Below are positions 1 through 7,444 of a DNA stretch of 34,517 nt, in pieces. The notes beneath the pieces were generated by a model. The model ran no database searches and was not told where the DNA came from. It saw only the letters and a program-made list of their open reading frames with translations. Both the position numbers and the translations under genes were made by a program. Position 1 is the stretch's first letter. Each line of letters starts with the position of its first letter. The stretch comes from Pseudomonadota bacterium (GTDB taxonomy: Bacteria > Myxococcota_A > UBA796 > UBA9615). Where the stretch lies: NCBI GenBank assembly GCA_024229515.1, contig JAAESI010000281.1:1-34517 (forward strand). The letters are read 5' to 3'.

Positions 1-76
1 CGCCGGACGAACCGCGGTCCGCCTCCGGCACCGCCTTCAACGGCTGCTCCTGCTTCTTCTCGATCTTGTCGCTCAT
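1..76 (-). CDS. N-terminus of unknown protein (partial)
   Basis: The reverse strand starts with ATG at 76-74 and stays open to the window edge, giving 25 residues beginning MSDKIEKKQEQPLKAVPEAD. An AGGA sequence lies about 10 bases upstream of the ATG. The residues are charged and show no signal peptide. The rest of the gene lies outside the window, so no function can be assigned. The lipoprotein gene at 194-859 is on the same strand upstream and could be co-transcribed, with a gap of about 117 bases in between. Confidence 0.5.
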   Translation of the reverse strand, partial: MSDKIEKKQEQPLKAVPEADRGSSG

Positions 77-193
77 CGTCACCCGATCCTACGGGGGGAC
101 CGCCCCCAAACGGGTGTCCAACGAAACCGTAGGGCGGGTCAATCCACCTCCGCGTGAACGCGGCGCGCCCAACTCGGAAGTTCGCCGGGCCGA

Positions 194-859
194 TCACTCC
201 GAGCGGTCGTGGTACCCCTCGATGTTGACGAAATCGACCACCTGGAGGCCCGCGCCGGCGTCGTATTCGATGTGCGTGGTGCCGGTGATCTGGTGGTGCT
301 CCACGCCACCGGGGAAGGTGATGACCTTCGTCGAGTGCTTCGAACCCGTGACCAGGTTGTCGGCGGTTACGTTGACCATCGTGCTGTAGTCGGCGGAGCC
401 GAGCTCGGAGTCGTACTCCCAGACGCCCGGTGACGTCTCGGTGAGGAGCGTGACCACCGAGTCGATCTCGAAGAAGTAGCTACCCATCGAGCCATCCTCC
501 TCGATGTAGGCGCCCTCGAAGAACTGTATCTCCTGGGTCCAGGTCCCCCCGTCCATGACGCTGGTTACGTCCACGAGAGCGCGGTCGGCCTCGATGCGGG
601 GGTTGCTGCCGGTGGCGACGTCGCTCCAGGACATCTGCTCGACCGCCACGTCCGCTGCGTCCAGGCCCCACAGGGTCCACTCCCCGATGTAGGCCCCCAC
701 CAGGTTCTCCCCTACGAAGTCGAGCACGTCCTGCCCCCAGACGCCGCTGTTGTCGTCGTCGTCTCCGGGGTGCGTGTCGTCGTCGTCACCTCCGGGAGTC
801 GGGACGGGCCCGCACCCCAGAGTGGTAGTGACAAGGACAAAAAGAAGGCGCTGCAGCAT
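194..859 (-). CDS. Asp-linker lipoprotein, unknown function
   Basis: A 221-aa secreted protein. I chose the ATG at 859 because it starts a good lipoprotein signal peptide (hydrophobic stretch, then TTTLGC with lipidated Cys16) and has GGAGGA seven bases upstream; the frame stays open further upstream but that extension is not signal-like. Residues 23-40 form an Asp-rich linker (GGDDDD, GDDDD) of the kind that tethers a domain to the membrane in this genome. The remaining ~180 residues look like a beta-rich globular domain with many Trp, Tyr and Thr. I recognise no family. It is probably anchored in the outer membrane and faces the periplasm or exterior. The transposase debris at 930-1760 lies just upstream and may have separated it from its native promoter. 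Confidence 0.75.
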   Translation of the reverse strand: MLQRLLFVLVTTTLGCGPVPTPGGDDDDTHPGDDDDNSGVWGQDVLDFVGENLVGAYIGEWTLWGLDAADVAVEQMSWSDVATGSNPRIEADRALVDVTSVMDGGTWTQEIQFFEGAYIEEDGSMGSYFFEIDSVVTLLTETSPGVWEYDSELGSADYSTMVNVTADNLVTGSKHSTKVITFPGGVEHHQITGTTHIEYDAGAGLQVVDFVNIEGYHDRSE

Positions 860-929
860 CAAGGACTCCTCCAATGAGAATAGATGACGGAGGCGTTGGT
901 GCATAATTGAGCCGAGCAAAGGCTGTCGA

Positions 930-1330
930 TCATGGGGTGGCCCATCCGCAGTGGCGGAACCAAGCTGCGGAGTCTGCTTGGGTGATGAGGTCGAGCGACC
1001 AGGCGATGGCGTCATCGAGTGTGTCGTGGCAGGTGGGTCGAGCGGTTCGGATCCAGTACTTGAGCTTCGCCCAGGCGAGCTCGATCGGGTTGAAGGTGGG
1101 CGAGTAGGGCGGCAGGTAGATGGCCTTGGCGCCCACGGTGTCGAGGAGTTCGTGGACCCGCTTGTCCTTGTGCGCTGCGAGGTTGTCCATCACGACGAGC
1201 GCGTCCACCGGCAGCTCGGGCAGGAGGAAGTGCTCGAGCCAGGCCACGAACACGTCGCCGCTCATCCCGCCTTCGATGGTCATCATCGCGCGCATGCCCT
1301 CGTGGCTTTTCGTGAACGCGAACTGGCCGA
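930..1330 (-). pseudogene. IS630-family transposase, C-terminal fragment
   Basis: The reverse strand encodes the C-terminal half of an IS630-type DDE transposase. It shows the second catalytic Asp in VVMDNLAAHK, the YLPPYSPTFNPIE block with the catalytic Glu, and the family ending FRHCGW. The first catalytic Asp and the N-terminal HTH are missing. Reading upstream the frame hits a stop at about 1340, and beyond that the reverse strand encodes a different transposase type in another frame. The fragment cannot be active. Its 5' limit (about 1310-1330) is approximate. Confidence 0.75.
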
Positions 1331-1760
1331 GCCGATGCCTCCTTCAGCCTGGCGCTCGAGCTTGCGTCGAAGGGTCTTGACCTCCGGCGCCCGGTCCAGC
1401 CCGATGATGCGGCCGAACGCCGACGGCGAGTACTCCTTGAGGCTCTCTGGGTGCTTGATCCGCAGCACCGCCATCAGGACGAGCACCAGCAGGCTCGTGC
1501 GCAGCCCGTAGAAGGCCGGGCCGATGTCGCCGTAGACCCGCTCGGCCTCGACGAACAGCCCCGAGGCGATGATCAGCGGCAGGGCGAGCAGGGCTCCGAG
1601 CCGCGGCACGCCCTGCCCCGAGGCGAAGATAGGCTCCGCGTCCAGCAGCAGGAGCTGGCTGACCAGGAAGCGATCCAAGCTCCGGTCGAACGGATCAGCC
1701 CCCCACCTCGACGGTGATCGGGGACCCGGAGACGCGGCGCGCAGTGCGATGGACGTGAGC
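1310..1760 (-). pseudogene. Remnant of a second transposase type
   Basis: In the reverse strand a coherent stretch runs DPFDRSLDR ... VPRLGALLALPLI ... VYGDIGPAFYGLRTSLL ... LRIKHPESLKEYSP ... GRIIGLDRAPEVKTLRRKL. From memory, this combination, especially LGLDRAPEVKTLRRKL, is the N-terminal part of a large transposase-like family in GC-rich bacteria; I could not check this by search. The reading frame runs on upstream to 2185, but that part is compositionally unlike protein. At the other end it breaks off within a few codons of the IS630 fragment. I read this as a decayed element into which, or next to which, IS630 inserted. Limits are approximate. Confidence 0.55.
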
Positions 1761-2086
1761 GTTGGTGCGGCGCTGTCGGCCCAGGTACGGCGGGAACTCA
1801 CCGGGAGCGTCGCGGCCTGAACAACAACAGCATGTGTCCGAGAAACCGGGTGCGGTACAGACCTACAAAGTCGATTGTAGTAAGACAGCCGGCGTGATGG
1901 CTCAGAGCTGGCCCACCTACACCATCCGGGTCCACGGCACGCATCCAAACCGGGATATCTGGGTCCCCTCTGCCCCTGCACCGGCTCAGACAACCGGCTA
2001 GCGGACGGGGCGGAGCACATTAAGGGGGGCCACCCTTGCTCCGTAGTCCAGTACGTCGATGTCTCGCTTCTGAGGGGACGGATTCC
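1761..2086. other. Intergenic stretch with no recognisable gene
   Basis: About 330 bases between the transposase remnant and the unknown gene at 2104. Both strands have short open frames, but none has protein-like composition, a credible ribosome-binding site or a recognisable motif. GC content is lower than in the rest of the window, as in the following gene. It probably holds the promoter for the gene at 2104, but no convincing -35/-10 pair was found. Confidence 0.4.
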
Positions 2087-2107
2087 ATGACAGAGCCTGC
2101 GGCATGA
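2087..2107 (+). CDS. Six-codon minicistron overlapping the next start
   Basis: ATG at 2087 encodes MTEPAA and stops with TGA at 2105-2107, which overlaps the ATG of the next gene as ATGA. AGGGGA about nine bases upstream is a better Shine-Dalgarno than anything directly in front of 2104. It could couple translation into the 419-aa gene, or it could be chance. Confidence 0.25.
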   Translation: MTEPAA

Positions 2108-3363
2108 GTACGAACGAAGCAGAAGAACTGATCCGGAGTGTCCGCTCCGGTGAACTGAGCAATGTGACAGTCCAATGCGCAGCACTCTGCGGCTACACCC
2201 CGGCCCTCAAAGCACTCGGTGAACTGGAAAGCACTCCCTTTTCACTGAAAGAGACAGCGGACGTCTTCGGCTTGACCCTGGATGAACTTAGGAGATGGAT
2301 CGTGCTGGGGTGTCCAGGGGCGGAGAACGAGGCCTTCTCGCTGCCCCTTGTTCAGCGATGGGCCATGGAGAACATCTGGCCCGTTCAAACCATTCCGAAC
2401 TGTGCTCAGGAGACACTCTCCATTTCCAGCACTTGCAGTGAGTTGGCGACAATATTGGGAGTGCCCGAGGCCACCACACTGGAATGGGCCAAGGCATTCA
2501 AGCAACCGATCGACAACAGCCCGTTTAGGATCGAGCCCCAACAAGTGATCCGCTGGCTTTACGATCGGAAGTTAGAGCCGGGGGAGGTGGCCACTGGCAT
2601 CCATGACTGGCGCGGAAATGGTCCCCTTGCCTCACTGCTCTGCGGGCTCCGGCGACTCGATCTCCATATCGCCAGAAAGGCCGCCGTCGTGATTGCCCGC
2701 ATGAACGCACGAAATGGCTACCATCGAGCCGGGTTCAATCAAGTAATAGAGACCATCGACCGCTGGCTGTCTGAACCAACCCAACAGGTCACGGATCTAC
2801 TCGAGCGAGGGCTTACGAGACTTTCTAAGACGATGGCGGACAAGGGGTATTCTCCGGAGGGGACCATCGCGACACAAAATCTCCTCCAGATCATGCTCGA
2901 AGACAATCCCCGAGAAGAACTGAAGGTCCTTGCGAGAGAGTGCGTCGGGATGAGTCTCCAGGAGACAAGTCTTGGACAATATGACGATGAGCTTTCACTG
3001 CTGTGGAAGAGTAGTGACGCCATGATCCGACTGTTACTTGGCCACAACCTGCCCAGCATCCGGCCAAGACTGAGCGAGTTTCGCAGGTGGCGTTTAATGG
3101 TCGAAGAGGATGCACCCCACGGGGGATTCATGGAATATGAGAGCGAGTCCCGCGTGATACTCGTGGACTGGCAAAACGAGAGTCGTTTCTTCACCGGAGA
3201 ACGTCAGGAAAGCGGGGAGCTTGGACGCAGCTCGGTGGGTGGTTGGGACATTCACCACAAGAGGGGCGTTCGGTGCCTCGAATTGTCTGCCGATTTCAAG
3301 AAGCTGATCATCCACTGTTACGATGGCCAGCGGGACGAAAGATTGCTTCCTGGCTCGCAATAA
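2104..3363 (+). CDS. Unknown 419-aa protein with two HTH-like modules
   Basis: No family recognised. Two stretches share one pattern: residues 46-92 (FSLKETADVFGLTLDELRRW ... FSLPLVQRW) and 105-153 (LSISSTCSELATILGVPEAT ... FRIEPQQVIRW). Each has a helix-turn-helix-like start, a Trp after the recognition helix, and a second segment ending in (V/I)xRW. This resembles tandem winged-HTH modules of the Nu1/MerR kind, so DNA binding is plausible. Residues 170-330 are mostly helical, and the last ~90 look beta-rich. There is no signal peptide or membrane segment. Base composition is clearly lower in GC than the surrounding genes, and the gene sits between transposase debris and an intact IS, which suggests horizontal acquisition. 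The ATG at 2104 is the first in-frame start and overlaps the stop of a six-codon minicistron. Confidence 0.65.
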   Translation: MSTNEAEELIRSVRSGELSNVTVQCAALCGYTPALKALGELESTPFSLKETADVFGLTLDELRRWIVLGCPGAENEAFSLPLVQRWAMENIWPVQTIPNCAQETLSISSTCSELATILGVPEATTLEWAKAFKQPIDNSPFRIEPQQVIRWLYDRKLEPGEVATGIHDWRGNGPLASLLCGLRRLDLHIARKAAVVIARMNARNGYHRAGFNQVIETIDRWLSEPTQQVTDLLERGLTRLSKTMADKGYSPEGTIATQNLLQIMLEDNPREELKVLARECVGMSLQETSLGQYDDELSLLWKSSDAMIRLLLGHNLPSIRPRLSEFRRWRLMVEEDAPHGGFMEYESESRVILVDWQNESRFFTGERQESGELGRSSVGGWDIHHKRGVRCLELSADFKKLIIHCYDGQRDERLLPGSQ

Positions 3364-3519
3364 CTGCCAGTAGTCTTTGAGGTCGCCCGCCGACGTCGTC
3401 AGTCCACCTGATTCTCCATTTTCCGTAGTGCTTGACGGGCCTTGTCATCGCCCGCTCAGCTCAGCGGATCACCATCACGCCTGCAGCGACTGCAATGCGC
3501 TCAAGCCCAGCATAGACAC

Positions 3520-3540
3520 CCCGTATGGTGCCAGAACTCA
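3520..3540 (+). repeat. Left terminal inverted repeat of the IS
   Basis: Begins CCCGTATGGTGCC and pairs with the complement of 4820-4840 at 18 of 21 positions. It lies about 80 bases upstream of the transposase start. Confidence 0.7.
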
Positions 3541-3618
3541 TCCGATGACGTTCCGTCACTCGATCGGGTGGTGATGGTCGTCCTTGCCCCAGCCGCCCCC
3601 GACGACCACGATCGGGGC

Positions 3619-4698
3619 ATGAACGCTCGGCCTTTCGCGCTGTATTTCGTGGTGTCCGTGTTCGCCGGCTGGATGAACCGCAAGCAGCAAGCGCTGATCG
3701 ACTACGTCCTCGAAGAGAATCGAGTCCTGCGAGAGCAGCTCGGAGGTCGTCGAGTTCGGCTGAGCGACGACCAGCGGCGGCGACTCGCCATTAAAGGGCG
3801 GGCCATCGGGCGCCGCCTCCTGAACGAATACGCGACGATCGTGACCCCGGATACGATCCTCGCTTGGTACCGCCGGCTGGTCGCGCGCAAGTACGACGGC
3901 TCGGCGAAGCGGTGCCCGGGGCGGCCGCGTACCTCTGCTGAGCTCGTTGAACTCGTCCTTCGACTCGCCATCGAGAACCCACGATGGGGCTACACGCGAA
4001 TCCGCGGCGCCCTTCACCTGCTCGGACGCGACATCGGTCGGAACACGATTCGCCGCATCCTCGCGGCGCACGGCCTGGAGCCCGCGCCGGAGAGAGGCAA
4101 GCGGACACGCTGGTCGACCTTCCTCAAAGCCCACTGGGAGGCGCTCGCCGCAGCCGACTTCTTCTCGGTGGAAGTCGTCACGCGCGGCCGTCTGGTCCGA
4201 TACATGGTCTTCTTCGTCATGAAGCTCGAGACGCGGGAGGTCCTCGTCGCCGGAATCTCGGCTTCGCCCACCGGGGCCTGGATGAGGCAGCTCGCCCGCA
4301 ACCTGACCGACGCCGAGGACGGATTCCTCGAAGGCATGCGCTACCTGAACCTCGACCGAGACCCGCTCTACACGATGGGATTTCGCAAGATGCTCGGCGA
4401 CTGCGGAGTGAAGTGTCTCCGGCTCCCCCCGCGAAGCCCGAACCTGAACGCCTTTGCTGAGCGGTGGGTTCGCTCGATACGCGAGGAGTGCCTCGATCAC
4501 ATCGTCCCGCTCGGGGAGGCGCATCTTCGAAGCGCGGTACGCGAGTACGTCGCCCACTACAACTCCGAGCGCCCCCACCAAGGGCTCGACAACAGGTTGG
4601 TGCTTCGTCGCGACGGACCACCACGAAGCGACGGCGCTGTCCACCGCTCCGAGCGGCTCGGCGGCATGTTGAAGTCGTACGACCGGAAAGCAGCCTGA
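3619..4698 (+). CDS. DDE (rve-type integrase core) transposase
   Basis: A 359-aa transposase related to IS3/IS481-type integrase-core enzymes. I chose ATG 3619 because the resulting N-terminus (MNARPFALYFVVSVFAGWMN, then KQQALIDYVLEENRVLREQL) has the usual layout of this family; the frame extends upstream past the left inverted repeat and so cannot be native there. Residues 50-150 form the HTH part (VTPDTILAWYRRLVARKYDG; NPRWGYTRIRGAL). The catalytic core has Asp in AADFFSV, Asp in LNLDRDPLY, and Glu in NLNAFAERWVRSIREECLDH, followed by the YNSERPHQGL block. All three acidic residues are present and there is no frameshift. It is the only gene of the 3520-4840 element. Confidence 0.88.
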   Translation: MNARPFALYFVVSVFAGWMNRKQQALIDYVLEENRVLREQLGGRRVRLSDDQRRRLAIKGRAIGRRLLNEYATIVTPDTILAWYRRLVARKYDGSAKRCPGRPRTSAELVELVLRLAIENPRWGYTRIRGALHLLGRDIGRNTIRRILAAHGLEPAPERGKRTRWSTFLKAHWEALAAADFFSVEVVTRGRLVRYMVFFVMKLETREVLVAGISASPTGAWMRQLARNLTDAEDGFLEGMRYLNLDRDPLYTMGFRKMLGDCGVKCLRLPPRSPNLNAFAERWVRSIREECLDHIVPLGEAHLRSAVREYVAHYNSERPHQGLDNRLVLRRDGPPRSDGAVHRSERLGGMLKSYDRKAA

Positions 4699-4819
4699 AC
4701 GACTCCTCGTTTCGACCCTTCGTCGGAGCGCATACGTGCGTCCGGAGCTTCGATATCGGTCGACCAGGGTCGAGAGAGCCATCCACGGCGACAAGGTTGC
4801 TGGCTGATCAGCCGTCGTT

Positions 4820-4840
4820 TGAGTTTTGGCACAGTACGGG
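4820..4840 (-). repeat. Right terminal inverted repeat of the IS
   Basis: TGAGTTTTGGCACAGTACGG and the next G; its complement matches 3520-3540 at 18 of 21 positions. Its outer end overlaps the first copy of an 18-bp direct repeat (4836-4853). Confidence 0.7.
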
Positions 4841-4898
4841 CTCGGCGCCAAGACCGTGGCCCTCCCGCACCGAGTCCTGGACGGGCTCGGCGCCAAGA
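4836..4898 (+). repeat. 18-bp direct repeat at the IS right flank
   Basis: ACGGGCTCGGCGCCAAGA occurs at 4836-4853 and again at 4881-4898. The first copy includes the last five bases of the IS. No such copy is present at the left flank, so this is not a simple target duplication. It could come from an earlier insertion or excision event. Confidence 0.7.
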
Positions 4899-4939
4899 TG
4901 ATGTCGCTCCGTTCGGCCGATGAAGACGAAGCGGCCTGG

Positions 4940-5494
4940 CTACTCAGGCAACGCGGTCAGGATCAACGGATCGACCATCCCCTGCACCTCGGGGTGCTGC
5001 ATCCACGCGTCGAACCGGCTGCCCCCCGCGAGGACTTCGTCCAACGGCGTACACAGCTCGAAGGTGGTGCACTCGAACTCCCGCCCCCCGATGAGGCGCA
5101 GCCCCCCGACGAGGTAGTCGTCCTGGAGGCGGATCGCGAAGGTCTGGCCCAGCTTGGACACCTCGGCGACCTCGCTGATCAGGGTCCAGCCGTTGGCTCC
5201 GTCGGAGGTGACGTCCAGCGACGTGCGCAGCCCCCACGTGGCCGTGAAGCCGTCGACGAAGCCCGGGTACTCGGTCCAGACGTCGTCGCCTTCGAACCGG
5301 ATGTTCATGCAGATCGCGATCGTGCCGTCGTCCACGGTGCAGGGCTGCTGGTACGAGGCGATCTGCAGCAGGGTGTCGGTGACGTCGGAGTGAGCCTCCA
5401 GCGGGAGCAGCTCCTCGGGCACCGTCGGGTCCGGCCCGCCGGTGGGGCAGCCCAGCAGGAGCGCGAGCGCGGGGAGCAGGGCGAGGCGCCTCAT
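4940..5494 (-). CDS. Small lipoprotein, unknown function
   Basis: A 184-aa lipoprotein. The signal peptide is MRRLALLPALALLLGC with lipidated Cys16, followed by a Pro/Gly-rich linker. I chose ATG 5494 because it starts the signal peptide and overlaps the TGA of the upstream dehydrogenase gene as ATGA, so the two are translationally coupled. The mature domain has four further Cys residues (in QPCTVDDG, AICMN, FECTTFELC) that could form two disulfides in the periplasm. No known family recognised. Its coupling to a cytoplasmic dehydrogenase gives no obvious functional clue. Confidence 0.72.
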   Translation of the reverse strand: MRRLALLPALALLLGCPTGGPDPTVPEELLPLEAHSDVTDTLLQIASYQQPCTVDDGTIAICMNIRFEGDDVWTEYPGFVDGFTATWGLRTSLDVTSDGANGWTLISEVAEVSKLGQTFAIRLQDDYLVGGLRLIGGREFECTTFELCTPLDEVLAGGSRFDAWMQHPEVQGMVDPLILTALPE

Positions 5495-6441
5495 GGCGTC
5501 AGCAGCACCTTGACGCTGTTGCGGCTGGCGGCGACGTCCAGCGCTTCGACGCCGTCGTCGAGGCCGTAGCGGTGGGTGATGAGCGGGGTCGGGTCCACGA
5601 GCCCTGCAGCTAGCAAGCGCAGTGCCGGCGCGAAGGGCCCGCACCGGGATCCGACGAGCGTGACCTCGTCGATGACCCACGGGATCGGGGTGAGGGAGCC
5701 GACATCGTGGATGGTCGTCTTCATCACGATCGTGCCGCGCGGACGCACCAGCGAGGTCGCCTGCTGGAGGCCGTCGGCGCTGCCGGTGCAGTCCACGACG
5801 AGGTCGGCGCCCGAGGCCTGCTCCACCTCATCGAGGGTGAGGCCCCGGACGGATTTCGGCAGCAGCTTCAAGCGGTCCGGGTTTCGGCTGACCGCGATCA
5901 CCGTGGCGCCCGTCAGGGCGAGCACCCGGGCGACGAGCTGGCCCAGCCGGCCGACGCCGAGCACGACCGCCACGTCCGTGGGCCGCACGTGGACCTGTTG
6001 GAGGATCTCGCATGCCGCCGCCAGCGGCTCGACGAACACGGCCGCCTCGTCGGGCACCCCCGCGGGCACGACGTGGAGGTTGGCGGCGGGCAGCGCGAAC
6101 CGCTCGCTGAAGGCGCCGTCGCGGTTCTGGATGCCGAACACCGTGCGGTCTTCGCAGTGGGTCGGCCGGCCCGCGACGCAGGTCGCGCAGACGCCGCAGA
6201 CGCAGTTGATGTCGCCGACCACGCGGGCCCCCACCCAGGCCGGATCGGGGTGCTCGGCGACGCGTCCGACCCACTCGTGGCCGAGCACGCCAGTGTAGCC
6301 CATGTAGCCCTTCACCAGCTCCAGGTCGGTGGCGCAGACGCCGCCGCAGGTCAGCTCGATCAGCGCCTCCCCGGGGTGGTTCGGTTCCGGGCGGTCATCG
6401 ACCGCTTCGGGTCCCTCCTCAGTCAGCACCAGCGCACGCAT
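5491..6441 (-). CDS. Zinc-dependent alcohol dehydrogenase (MDR family)
   Basis: A 316-aa medium-chain dehydrogenase/reductase. Catalytic-zinc ligands are visible as Cys36 in GGVCATD, His55-Glu56 in GHEWVG and Glu138 in FVEPLAAA. The structural zinc site is the Cys-rich loop with Cys80, 82, 85, 88 and 96. The nucleotide-binding Rossmann motif is GVGRLG (162-167), followed by VIAVSRNPDRL, which suggests NADP(H) because of the Arg after the second strand; that cofactor choice is inferred. It is slightly shorter than the usual ~340 aa. The substrate cannot be told from sequence; threonine/sorbitol-dehydrogenase-like enzymes have this layout. It is the first gene of a two-gene unit with the lipoprotein at 4940 and is divergent, 31 bp apart, from the amidohydrolase gene. 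Confidence 0.9.
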   Translation of the reverse strand: MRALVLTEEGPEAVDDRPEPNHPGEALIELTCGGVCATDLELVKGYMGYTGVLGHEWVGRVAEHPDPAWVGARVVGDINCVCGVCATCVAGRPTHCEDRTVFGIQNRDGAFSERFALPAANLHVVPAGVPDEAAVFVEPLAAACEILQQVHVRPTDVAVVLGVGRLGQLVARVLALTGATVIAVSRNPDRLKLLPKSVRGLTLDEVEQASGADLVVDCTGSADGLQQATSLVRPRGTIVMKTTIHDVGSLTPIPWVIDEVTLVGSRCGPFAPALRLLAAGLVDPTPLITHRYGLDDGVEALDVAASRNSVKVLLTP

Positions 6442-6472
6442 CGGCGGATCCTAGGCGGTATCGTTCGCGTCC

Positions 6473-7444
6473 GTGCAAGACGCCGTCCCGATCCCCTGCT
6501 GCGCCACCGTCGGCCCGTTGCCCAAGGACGGCATGCTCGCCGCCGGCCCGCTGCCCGCGATCGACGACGAGGAGGGGCTCGCCGTCCCGCAGGCCCTGCG
6601 TCCGCTGGTCGATGCCCACGTGCACCTGTTCGCGCCCCCGGTGTTCGAGGCGCTGTGGCGCTGGTTCGAGACCCACGGCTGGCCCATCCGGTACCGCCTC
6701 CACGCCGAGCAGGTCATCGACTTCCAGCTCAGCCGCGGGGTCGACCACCTCGTCGCCCTGCACTACGCCCACAAGCCGGGGTTGGCCCGCTCGATGAACG
6801 AGTTCATGACCGGCATCACCGCCGACCGCCCGCGGGTCACGGGATTGGCGACCGTGCTGCCGGGGGAGCCCGACGCGGGGCAGATCCTGGCCGATGCGTT
6901 CGCCGCCGGACTGGGCGGAGTGAAACTGCACTGTCACGTTCAGTGCTTCGCCGCCGATGACGATTCCATGGCCGAGATCTACGAAGCCTGCATCGCCGCG
7001 GACGTGCCGCTGGTGATGCACGCCGGCCGCGAACCGAAGTCCCCCGCGTACGCCTGCGACCCCTACGAGGTCTGCGGCGCCGACCGGACCGCCCGGGTGC
7101 TGAACGACTTCCCCGACCTCAAGCTCTGCGTGCCCCACCTCGGCGCGGACGAGTTCGAGGCCTACGAGGCCCTGCTGGAGCAGCACGACGGCCTCTGGCT
7201 CGACACCACGATGATGCTCGCGGACTACTTCGACATCCCCCACGCGTGGCGCCTCATCGACGCCCGCCCGGACCGGCTCCTGTACGGCACCGACTTCCCG
7301 AACCTGCCGTATGCGTGGGACCGCGAGCTGCACCGCCTGGGCGCACGCCGCCTCGACGACGACGCCCTCGCGTCCGTGCTCCATGGCAACGCCCGACGCC
7401 TCTTCGGGCTCCCCGATCACGACGCGGAGGCCTCATGGGCGTGA
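6473..7444 (+). CDS. Amidohydrolase family 2 metal-dependent hydrolase
   Basis: A TIM-barrel amidohydrolase (Amidohydro_2 type, including decarboxylases and lactone hydrolases). Metal-binding and catalytic motifs occur in family order: DAHVHL (His49, His51), GVKLH (Lys151-His153), MHAG (His183), VPHLG (His222) and LYGTDFP (Asp274). The frame opens at a GTG (6473) without a ribosome-binding site; ATG 6533 has AAGGA four bases upstream and would give a 303-aa protein, still with the whole domain, and may be the true start. The end overlaps the next gene by 10 bp, so the unit continues into an alpha/beta hydrolase and a VTT membrane protein. The substrate is unknown. Confidence 0.85.
   Translation: MQDAVPIPCCATVGPLPKDGMLAAGPLPAIDDEEGLAVPQALRPLVDAHVHLFAPPVFEALWRWFETHGWPIRYRLHAEQVIDFQLSRGVDHLVALHYAHKPGLARSMNEFMTGITADRPRVTGLATVLPGEPDAGQILADAFAAGLGGVKLHCHVQCFAADDDSMAEIYEACIAADVPLVMHAGREPKSPAYACDPYEVCGADRTARVLNDFPDLKLCVPHLGADEFEAYEALLEQHDGLWLDTTMMLADYFDIPHAWRLIDARPDRLLYGTDFPNLPYAWDRELHRLGARRLDDDALASVLHGNARRLFGLPDHDAEASWA

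Larger units (their letters stand above)
3520..4840 (+). mobile_element. Intact 1.32-kb insertion sequence
   Basis: Terminal inverted repeats bound one transposase gene. The left end (3520-3540) reads CCCGTATGGTGCCAGAAC and continues CTCA. The right end (4820-4840, complement) reads CCCGTACTGTGCCAAAAC and continues CTCA, so 18 of 21 positions match. No target-site duplication is visible in the flanking bases. The transposase is full length, so the element could be mobile. Confidence 0.75.

Noticed and set aside
1762..2001. Small plus-strand frame of 79 codons before the unknown gene
   Set aside because: No ribosome-binding site, no recognisable motif, and it starts within transposase remnant sequence.
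3510..4850. Target-site duplication for the 1.32-kb IS
   Set aside because: Bases outside the inverted repeats (left ...TAGACAC, right CTCGGCG...) do not match at any usual duplication length.
3556..4896. A 446-codon minus-strand open frame across the IS
   Set aside because: It runs through both inverted-repeat regions and opposite a transposase with a full DDE motif, so it is a shadow.
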